Source: an uncultured Alcanivoracaceae bacterium
GTDB taxonomy: Bacteria > Pseudomonadota > Gammaproteobacteria > Pseudomonadales > Alcanivoracaceae
Length of the DNA: 6,199 nucleotides
Direction: 5' to 3'
NCBI GenBank assembly: GCA_937943665.1
Contig: CALEAR010000287.1
Span: forward strand, 1 to 6,199
Part shown: piece by piece, positions 1-5,900 of the stretch
Layout of the letters: the number at the start of each line of letters is the position of its first letter
Numbering within the stretch: position 1 is the stretch's first letter
Translations under genes and position numbers: made by a program
Notes under the pieces: generated by a model
Databases searched by the model: none
Told to the model about the DNA's origin: nothing
Seen by the model: only the letters and a program-made list of their open reading frames with translations

Positions 1-758
1 AGCTCTTTCATTAACATGATGAAGCCCATGCCTTCCATGCCAAGCAGGTTCGATTTAGGCACACGCACGTTATCGAAGAAGAGTTCACAGGTGTCTTGGC
101 CCTTCATACCCACCTTGTTTAAGGGCTTACCCTTGGTAAAGCCTTCTCGATCTGCCTCAATGATGAGTAAGGACACATCCTGCGCCCCTTTACCGGAATC
201 CCCTGTGCGCACCGCCACCACGGCCATATCGCAGAGGTAACCATTAGTGATAAAAATTTTAGAGCCATTCACGATGTAATCATCGCCATCGGCCTTGGCG
301 GTGGTTTTTATGCTTTGTAAATCTGAGCCTGTACCAGGCTCTGTCATGGCAATGGCGGTTACCACTTCACCTGTGGCCATTTTGGGAAGCCATTTTTGTT
401 TTTGTTCTTCGTTACCAAAGTTCAAAATGTAATTAGCCACGATATCGGAGTGCAGAGCAAAACCGCTGGCAGAATCCCCCACACGGGCTTGCTCTTCCAT
501 AAGGATCATGCTGTATAAACGATCCACCCCCGAACCGCCGTATTCCACTGGCATGGTGGGACACAATAAACCTAGCTCGCCCGCCTTGTTCCATAACTCA
601 CGATCAATATGTTGTTGCTCTTCCCACTTTTCATAATAGGGGCCTATTTCCGTTTCAAAAAAGCGGCGTACAGTGTTGCGAAACGCTTCATGATCTTCGT
701 TAAAAAGTGTGCGGGGAATCATGGGAGCCACGGGCTCGGGAACATGTATTTCTGCCAT
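1..758 (-). CDS. Acyl-CoA dehydrogenase, N-terminal 252 residues (runs off left edge)
   Basis: This is a flavin-dependent acyl-CoA dehydrogenase, which catalyses the first alpha,beta-desaturation of an acyl-CoA in fatty-acid or branched-chain oxidation and passes electrons to ETF. Reading the reverse complement gives one open frame beginning MAEIHVPEPVAPMIPRTLFN. Family marks are the N-terminal helical domain (about residues 20-130, with EYGGSGVD at 72-79 and LNFGNEEQKQKWLP at 112-125). The FAD/substrate-contact motif AMTEPGTGSDL follows at 137-147, then the beta domain (VNGSKIFITNG 163-173, VGMKGQDTCELFFDNVRVP 216-234). Full members have about 380-390 residues, so the C-terminal FAD-binding helical domain and the catalytic glutamate lie beyond base 1. 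I chose the start at 758 because a good ribosome site precedes it; the Met at residue 13 (MIPRTLFN, codon 720-722) matches where many relatives begin and is an alternative. The gene is divergent from the TetR gene, its probable regulator. Substrate chain length cannot be read from this fragment. Confidence 0.95.
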   Translation of the reverse strand, partial: MAEIHVPEPVAPMIPRTLFNEDHEAFRNTVRRFFETEIGPYYEKWEEQQHIDRELWNKAGELGLLCPTMPVEYGGSGVDRLYSMILMEEQARVGDSASGFALHSDIVANYILNFGNEEQKQKWLPKMATGEVVTAIAMTEPGTGSDLQSIKTTAKADGDDYIVNGSKIFITNGYLCDMAVVAVRTGDSGKGAQDVSLLIIEADREGFTKGKPLNKVGMKGQDTCELFFDNVRVPKSNLLGMEGMGFIMLMKE

Positions 759-767
759 AAAAACATT

Positions 768-774
768 ACCTCTT
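768..774 (-). promoter_or_regulatory. Ribosome binding site of the acyl-CoA dehydrogenase
   Basis: On the minus strand this reads AAGAGGT, 9 nt before the ATG at 758. It supports that start over the internal Met codon at 720-722, which is preceded only by GC-rich coding sequence without a clear Shine-Dalgarno element. Confidence 0.6.
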
Positions 775-786
775 ATTAAAAATGGG

Positions 787-801
787 TTGGGATCATCCCA
801 A
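787..801. promoter_or_regulatory. Perfect 15-bp palindrome upstream of the acyl-CoA dehydrogenase
   Basis: The sequence is TTGGGATCATCCCAA: two 7-bp arms around one central base, with no mismatch. It lies 28 bp upstream of the dehydrogenase ATG, between that start and the probable divergent promoters. It could be a second operator for the neighbouring TetR protein or for another dimeric regulator. It is less likely to be an RNA hairpin, because a one-base loop would force the inner pairs open. The symmetry is seen directly; the role is inferred. Confidence 0.45.
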
Positions 802-808
802 GAAACAC

Positions 809-837
809 TTACAATACGAACGTTCAACATGTTTAAT
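809..837 (+). promoter_or_regulatory. Candidate promoter of the TetR gene with an embedded dyad operator
   Basis: A weak -35 element TTACAA (809-814) and a good -10 element TTTAAT (832-837) are separated by exactly 17 bp, which would put transcription start near 844 and leave a leader of about 70 nt. Between them sits a dyad spanning 811-832: outer ACA/TGT triplets, 4-bp mismatched spacers, and a perfect GAACGTTC core at 818-825 (7 of 11 pairs match). A dyad inside a promoter spacer is the classic place for an autorepressing TetR operator. On the minus strand a weaker promoter for the dehydrogenase (TTATTA at 839-834, TATTGT at 816-811, 17-bp spacer) overlaps the same dyad, so one bound dimer could shut both genes. 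Confidence 0.4.
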
Positions 838-854
838 AACAGAGGTGGCGGGCG

Positions 855-869
855 TCAATGATGAATTGA
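855..869. repeat. Short inverted repeat in the TetR leader
   Basis: TCAAT at 855-859 and ATTGA at 865-869 form 5-bp arms around GATGA. It lies 45 bp before the TetR start codon. In AT-rich intergenic DNA such short arms occur often by chance, so a regulatory role is only possible. Confidence 0.2.
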
Positions 870-914
870 TGTACCCAAAAAATTCCCTGTTACTTTTTGT
901 CAATTGGATGACTT

Positions 915-1577
915 ATGGCCACTCGTTTGATCAAAAAACGCCGCACCCAGGCAGAGCGCAGCGAATCCATGCGCCGACGCATCCTCAATGCCACCTTAAC
1001 GTGCCTAGCTACGGAAGGTTACGCGGGCACCACCGTTAGCCGCATTATTCAAACTGCTGGCGTATCTCGCGGGGCACCTATGCACCACTTTGAAAATAAA
1101 GCCGCGCTAATGAAGGCCACGGCAGAAATGATGATCAAACGAGTGTATGTGCAAATGGGCCAAGCCATGGAAGCGCTGGAAGGCTCTGAGGACAGGCTAG
1201 CGGATATTATTTTGAATGCTTGGCGGCGGGTGTTTAACCAACCCGAACACCGAGCGCTACAAGAATTGCTCATGGCTAGCCAACGGGATGCCGAGTTAGC
1301 CCAGGTGCTACAACAGGTGTGGACCGCAGGTTACATTACCCTTGGTAATGCAGCGGAGCATTATCTTGCCCCTGTGCAAGCAGGTATAGATGTGCGCGAA
1401 ATCATGACCTTAACCCAATGGTTGCTCAGGGGCATGGCCTTAGATTTACACTTAGTGGAAGACCCCGAGTTGATTGATCACTACCTCAAGCTTTGGAGCC
1501 AAATGCTAGCGGTACACTTAACAGCCAAGCCCAAGGTTGAAACACCACCTCCAGCGCTAAAATTGAGGTTTGATTAG
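915..1577 (+). CDS. TetR/AcrR-family transcriptional regulator
   Basis: This 220-residue dimeric DNA-binding regulator is complete, and its length is usual for the family. The basic N-terminus (KKRRTQAERSESMRRRIL, about 7-24) leads into the TetR_N three-helix domain: ATLTCLATEGYAGTTVSRII (26-45), then the helix-turn-helix with turn AGVSRGAPMHHFENKAALM (48-66). SRGAPMHHF corresponds to the family's S-x-G-x-x-Y/H-x-H-F recognition helix. Residues 75-200 are the variable ligand-binding helical domain, whose ligand cannot be read from sequence. The start ATG at 915 has only a poor Shine-Dalgarno element (GGAT at 906-909) but gives the expected N-terminal length. The gene is divergent from an acyl-CoA dehydrogenase, the usual arrangement for a local repressor, so an acyl-CoA or related metabolite is a reasonable guess for the ligand. 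The family is certain; the target is inferred. Confidence 0.95.
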   Translation: MATRLIKKRRTQAERSESMRRRILNATLTCLATEGYAGTTVSRIIQTAGVSRGAPMHHFENKAALMKATAEMMIKRVYVQMGQAMEALEGSEDRLADIILNAWRRVFNQPEHRALQELLMASQRDAELAQVLQQVWTAGYITLGNAAEHYLAPVQAGIDVREIMTLTQWLLRGMALDLHLVEDPELIDHYLKLWSQMLAVHLTAKPKVETPPPALKLRFD

Positions 1578-1600
1578 CGACACAATCATTCATCGGCTAA

Positions 1601-1618
1601 GAAGCATCATGCTTTATT
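1601..1618 (+). terminator. Weak candidate terminator after the TetR gene
   Basis: AAGCA (1602-1606) and TGCTT (1610-1614) form a 5-bp stem with a 3-nt loop, extended by a G-U pair, and followed by the short run TTATT. The stem is short and the U-tract poor, so intrinsic termination would be inefficient. It lies 24 bp past the TetR stop codon, where a terminator is expected. Confidence 0.25.
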
Positions 1619-1682
1619 ACTAAATTGAATAAGCGCTTCATAAAAACGGCCGATACCTCATCCACATATTCTCTATTATCAT

Positions 1683-1710
1683 GCATCTTGCAGTAGATGC
1701 TTGGCCTTTT
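1683..1710 (+). terminator. Hairpin with trailing T-run, possible terminator
   Basis: GCATCT (1683-1688) pairs with AGATGC (1695-1700) across a 6-nt loop, and TTGGCCTTTT follows. The T-run does not abut the stem, so this is at best a weak plus-strand terminator for read-through from the TetR gene. Chance occurrence is possible. Confidence 0.22.
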
Positions 1711-1764
1711 CTGTTAGCTCAACACACAAGCTAGGAGGAAGGGATTTTTTATACTTATCACATG

Positions 1765-1776
1765 GTACGATCGTAC
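1765..1776. promoter_or_regulatory. Perfect 12-bp palindrome upstream of the lipoprotein gene
   Basis: GTACGATCGTAC is fully self-complementary with no spacer. It lies about 170 bp upstream of the lipoprotein ATG and 3 bp before the larger dyad at 1780-1801. It may be a binding site for a dimeric protein; no specific regulator is recognised. Confidence 0.3.
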
Positions 1777-1779
1777 AAT

Positions 1780-1801
1780 TTGAATTGGTTCACTAATTCA
1801 A
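1780..1801. promoter_or_regulatory. 22-bp dyad, operator-like, upstream of the lipoprotein-adhesin unit
   Basis: TTGAATT (1780-1786) and AATTCAA (1795-1801) are perfect 7-bp inverted arms. Two more of the four inner pairs match, giving 9 of 11. The 22-bp length is typical of operators for dimeric helix-turn-helix proteins. It lies about 140 bp upstream of the lipoprotein start and just upstream of the AT-rich region where the promoter should lie, so it could control the lipoprotein and adhesin. The symmetry is seen; the function is inferred. Confidence 0.35.
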
Positions 1802-1930
1802 CATCGGTGCCTTGTTTTTCAAAAAGAAGTTTGCAATAACACAATAATAAGAACAATAAAAGATACCGTTATCAATAAAAAGCAATATTTACTTACTTAA
1901 ACACAAGCCATCTGCAGTGGCTCAGCACAT

Positions 1931-1937
1931 AGAGAGA
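1931..1937 (+). promoter_or_regulatory. Ribosome binding site of the lipoprotein gene
   Basis: AGAGAGA ends 6 nt before ATG 1944. It decides the start in favour of 1944 over the in-frame GTG at 1917, which would put nine residues (VAQHIERTI) ahead of a good signal peptide and has no ribosome site. A small inverted repeat (AGCCA 1906-1910, TGGCT 1918-1922) lies just upstream. Confidence 0.55.
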
Positions 1938-1943
1938 ACAATA

Positions 1944-2840
1944 ATGAATAAAAAACATATTATTCTCTGGCTCACCCTATCGCTTTCTCTGTTCACCCTC
2001 GTTGGCTGCGCCACGCCAGAGTTAACAGGACCCAAAACCCATTACAAAGAAAAACAAAAGAAGCAGATCCCGCCCAATGAAGCGCTGCTTGTGCTATATC
2101 GTGATAAAAAAGGAAAAGCGAAAGGCAGTCCAGTGGTACGCGTTGATGATCATGTCATCGGTGCGCTCAACCCTGGCCAGCACTTAACAGCCAATACTTG
2201 CCAAGGCGAGAACCAATTAATCCTTTCCCAGCAGGGCAAGCCTACGGAACCATATTCCACAAGCTTTACCGCAAAACCTGGCGACACGTTATACTTTCGC
2301 ATTCAAGAATCCGCCGACGCCTCTTTTTACGTGGAACGCGTTCCCAGGAGCACTGCACTTAACGAACTTAAGAAAACAAAACACTCCTCCTTCCTTGTTA
2401 ATCGAAAATCACATGGCTGCACACCAGAAGAGCCACAGCCCATTCTGATCAAGGAAGTCACGCTCTCCACTGATGCCCTTTTCCAATTCGATAGCGCCAA
2501 CCTTGATGGCCTTATTGGAAGAAAAACACTGGACCGACTGGCTGAAGATATTCAATCGCAGAACATTGAAATCGACACTATTCGCATCATTGGACACACA
2601 GATCGCTTAGGCAGCGAAAAATACAACCAAAAGCTCTCTGAAAACCGAGCTAACACCGTTGCCGAATATCTTCGTTCCAAAGGCCTAAAGGGCAATATTA
2701 AAACCCAAGGAATGGGCGCAACATCACCAATCACTCAAAATTGCCAAGGTACAAAACCAACGCCCAAATTGATTGAGTGCTTGCAACCAGATCGCCGAGT
2801 GAATGTTGAGCTTTGGGGCACAAAAGAAGACAGCAAATAA
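1944..2840 (+). CDS. Outer-membrane lipoprotein with DUF2846-like and OmpA peptidoglycan-binding domains
   Basis: This 298-residue protein is predicted to tether the outer membrane to peptidoglycan. Residues 1-21 are a lipoprotein signal peptide (MNKK then a hydrophobic core) with lipobox LVGC; Cys22 would be lipidated, and Ala at +2 suggests outer-membrane sorting. A charged linker (30-45) leads to a domain at about 46-130 (EALLVLYR, VRVDDHVIGALNPGQH) that resembles DUF2846 lipoproteins; this match is by eye. The C-terminal OmpA-like domain (about 168-292) holds FQFDSANL (180-187) and IIGHTDRLGSEKYNQKLSEN (215-234). Asp220 and Arg235 are spaced as the diaminopimelate-binding pair of E. coli OmpA. 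Cys267 and Cys279 sit 12 apart before LQPDRRVNVEL, matching OmpA's periplasmic disulfide. The gene ends in tandem in-frame stops (TAATAA), 66 bp before the adhesin gene, and is probably co-transcribed with it. OmpA-domain proteins often accompany Bap-type adhesin loci, so a role in holding or exporting the adhesin is inferred. Confidence 0.93.
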   Translation: MNKKHIILWLTLSLSLFTLVGCATPELTGPKTHYKEKQKKQIPPNEALLVLYRDKKGKAKGSPVVRVDDHVIGALNPGQHLTANTCQGENQLILSQQGKPTEPYSTSFTAKPGDTLYFRIQESADASFYVERVPRSTALNELKKTKHSSFLVNRKSHGCTPEEPQPILIKEVTLSTDALFQFDSANLDGLIGRKTLDRLAEDIQSQNIEIDTIRIIGHTDRLGSEKYNQKLSENRANTVAEYLRSKGLKGNIKTQGMGATSPITQNCQGTKPTPKLIECLQPDRRVNVELWGTKEDSK

Positions 2841-2858
2841 TAAATCAAACAATAAGAA

Positions 2859-2878
2859 GGGCAGTTTATGTACTGCCC
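2859..2878 (+). terminator. Intercistronic hairpin between lipoprotein and adhesin genes
   Basis: GGGCAGT (2859-2865) and ACTGCCC (2872-2878) form a perfect 7-bp stem with a 6-nt loop, 18 bp past the lipoprotein stop. What follows (CCACCTATTTAT) is not a clean U-tract, so it is more likely a partial terminator, attenuator or mRNA-stabilising element that sets the ratio of lipoprotein to adhesin than a full stop. I see no good promoter between it and the adhesin start. Confidence 0.55.
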
Positions 2879-2896
2879 CACCTATTTATAAAATGC

Positions 2897-2902
2897 AGAG
2901 GT
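2897..2902 (+). promoter_or_regulatory. Ribosome binding site of the adhesin gene
   Basis: AGAGGT precedes ATG 2907 with a gap of 4 nt. It supports 2907 as the start and rules out the ATG at 2893, which lies in another frame and upstream of this element. Confidence 0.65.
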
Positions 2903-2906
2903 CACT

Positions 2907-5900
2907 ATGGCTAACAACATTAAAATTTTAGTACACAGTGAAAACGAATTACTACAAGAAATAAGCCTCACAAACGAGCAAACATACACACTCAAGGCAC
3001 AAGAAAACGTTACCTATGAGCTGAAAAATACAGATAAAAACACAGCTCCTGAAGAAATTTTAGTGAAACGTAACGGTGACGATCTAGAGCTCTACACAGA
3101 CGCAAATGCCACTGCACCTGTTGCCAAAATAGAAGGCTATTTTTTACTCGCTTCTGTTTCCCCGTTAGTGGGTCTTGCTGAAAGTGGTGAGTTTTATCCT
3201 TTCGTTCCACAAACCGGTAATGTCAACCAACTTCCTTGGGAGCTCAAAGAAGGGGATAGCAGTTATCAGAGCTTAGGCCATGATACTCCAGGCTCTAAAG
3301 TACCGTGGTGGCCTATTTTAATCGCTGGCTTATTAATTGGTGGTGGTTTGGCGGCCGCTTCTAGCTCCTCGAGTAGTGGCGGTGGCGCTGACGATCATTC
3401 AACCAAGCCCGATAAGCCAACAGTTAATGAAATCATCAACAACCGCGATAATGACGGAAACCTCACTGACACAACCATTATAGGGGAAGCCACGCCCGGC
3501 GATAAAATTATTGTTACAGATAAAGACGGCAATGTAGTGGGTGAAGGTGAAGCCGATGAAGAGGGTAACTATGAAGTGGAAGTACCCGGCGGCCTTGAAG
3601 ATGGCGAAGACTATGATGTTGAAGCCGAAAAAGACGGCGAGCGTTCTGACCCTGAAACCGTTACGGGCAAAACCACGCCACCAGACAAGCCCATTATTGA
3701 TGAAGTAAAAAACCAGTTTGATGAGGAGGGAGAGCCAGAAAGCACCACCGTCATCGGCAAAGCAGAGCCCGGCAGCAACGTAGAAATCACAGATAAAGAT
3801 GGCAACGTCGTCGGTGAAGACACAGCGGATGACGAAGGTAACTTCGAAATTACTGTGCAACCGCCATTAAAAGATGGTGATAAATATGACGTCACCGCCA
3901 CGGATGATTACAACAATACCTCAGAGCCAGAAGTTGTAATTGGCGACACCACACCTCCTTCCATTGAGGATCTTGAAATCATTCAAGTGGATACCTCTGT
4001 GCCCGCTGATGATGAACCCAACCAAACTGTGATTGAGTTTACAACGGATGATCCTAATCCAGGAACACTGGACATTGTGTACACAGATGAAGAGGGCAAT
4101 GTCATTCAGCCCGAAGGGATTAACTTTGATAGTAACGGAAAGGTCATCGCCGTTTTTGATCCTGCGCTGGCAGCAGATACAAAAATTACCGTAACGGCCA
4201 CTGATCCAATGGGTAATTCCAATAATGCCACGGAAACAGTGCCCGATACCATTGGCCGCTATGCTGATGATGAAGCCCCTCAAGCGCCTATTATCGATGA
4301 TATTTCCCACGATAAATCCAGCGTAGACAATGAGGATCACACCACCACTATTAAGGGCGAAGTAAAAGATCAAGATGGCGATCCTGAAGTGGGTGCCACC
4401 GTGGTGGTGAAAGATAATGAAGGCAACCCCATCCTCGATGAAAACGGTGAGCCTATTACAGCCACCACCGATGAAGAAGGTAAGTTTGAGATTGAACTGC
4501 CCTTACTTGATGAAGAAGAACACACCATTACAGCCACGGATAAAGCCGGCAACGAATCAGACCCCACCGATTTTATAGTGGATCACACCCCTCCAGACGC
4601 CCCTATTATTGATATCGAAAATGGCGACATTACCAACAACGGTGATGACACCACCACCATCAAAGGGAAAGTAGAAAACGGCAAAGATGGTGGCCCAGAA
4701 GTAGGCGCCACCGTGGTGGTGAAAGATGAGGACGGCAACCCCTTAAAGGATGAAGATGGCAATATCATCACCGCCATCACCGATGAAAACGGTCATTTTG
4801 AAATCACTGTGCCCGAACTAACCCATGGAGAAAAGTACGGTGTCACTGCCACAGATGAAGCCGGTAATGAATCCGACCCTAAGGAAGTGCTTGGTGATAC
4901 AGAAGTCAGTGCCTTAGATGACGATGCTATTTTCATTGGTGAAAACGGTGATGAATGGATCACTGAAGATGAAATTAATGATGATGGCCAAGTGAAGATC
5001 ACCGTTTCTTTGCCTGACGGTGGGTTAGCAGATGATGAAACCTTAGTGGTAATGGCCAATGGTAAAGAATATCCCGTCACTGAGGATGATATTTCAGGTG
5101 AAGAAGCCACCATCTATGTGGATGCTCCTGGCGAAGGCGAAGAACTAACAGTCGAAGCGTCTATTAAAGATTACTACAATAACCAATCAGAACCTGTGGA
5201 ACAGGCAGCAACCCAAGATACCATTGGGCCAGACATCACTGATGTTGAAAGAGATGAAGCAACAGGAGATGTAACGGGTAAAACAGAGCCTGGCGCCACC
5301 ATTGTGGATAGCAGCGATGAACCTATTACCCAGGAGGATGGGACCCCCATCGTAGCGGATGAAGATGGTAGTTTTGAGATCCCTGCCGACCAAGTTCCTG
5401 ATGATGGCAACATCAAAGCCCAAGATGAGGCAGGTAATACAGGAAACCCCGTTAATGTGCACTCCTTGCCCGCCATTACAGATGCTCTAGATTTTGTGGA
5501 AGCGTATGTGGATGGCGAGAAACAAGAACGTGATCCCGATGATCCCGAGCCACTAACCTCAGGCGATATTACCAACGATAACCGCCCGCTGTTTGAAATT
5601 CCTGCAGACCAAAATGTGAATGAAACCGTGCTCCTCATTAACGGTGTTGCTGTTGAGGCCGAAAAGGTTGAACGTGATGGCAAAACCTACCTACAACCCA
5701 AAGCTGAATTAGCGGATGGGGAACACAGCATTGCTTACACCACTGATAACACGCTTCAACCTGGAGAGGATACCTCCACTGTGGCGTTGGATGAACAATC
5801 TAATGCTTTTGATATCACCGTGGATACAGATTCACCAGAGATTCTTGAAGTGGAACAAGAATCAGTGAATGAATTGGCCATTACCGTGGACGAAGATGCA

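Larger units (their letters stand above)
1578..1943. other. 366-bp gap with no convincing gene
   Basis: This AT-rich stretch separates the TetR gene from the lipoprotein gene. Its contents are weak hairpins at 1601-1615 and 1683-1700, a strong AGGAGG at 1733-1738 with no start codon at useful distance, a perfect palindrome at 1765-1776 and a near-perfect dyad at 1780-1801. There is also a 25-codon plus-strand frame from ATG 1762 that lacks a ribosome site at proper spacing. A low-scoring promoter for the lipoprotein gene is possible at TTGCAA (1831-1836) with AATAAA (1855-1860, 18-bp spacer). On the minus strand three short open stretches in different frames (1829-1758, 1759-1679, 1686-1597) could be remains of a decayed gene; see the findings. 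I recognise no tRNA, riboswitch or mobile-element end here. Confidence 0.6.

Noticed and set aside
16..240. A 74-codon plus-strand frame opposite the acyl-CoA dehydrogenase.
   Set aside because: It is antisense to a well-conserved enzyme sequence and is explained as a shadow frame.
782..1039. An 85-codon plus-strand frame overlapping the start of the TetR gene.
   Set aside because: It has no ribosome site, overlaps the helix-turn-helix coding region in another frame, and its translation has no recognisable features.
1762..1839. A 25-codon plus-strand peptide starting at ATG 1762 after the strong AGGAGG at 1733-1738.
   Set aside because: The ribosome site is 23 nt from the ATG, too far for normal initiation. 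The start overlaps a palindrome and the peptide has no recognisable features.
1917..1943. An upstream GTG start for the lipoprotein.
   Set aside because: It would put nine extra residues before a standard lipoprotein signal peptide and lacks a ribosome site; ATG 1944 has one.
3351..3373. GCGGCCGCTTCTAG (3351-3364) equals the core of a common synthetic cloning prefix, followed by an XhoI site (3368-3373), which might suggest engineered DNA.
   Set aside because: It encodes, in frame, the Ala/Ser-rich linker expected after the hydrophobic segment of this adhesin family. The flanking coding sequence is continuous and there is no other vector-like sequence, so coincidence is more likely.
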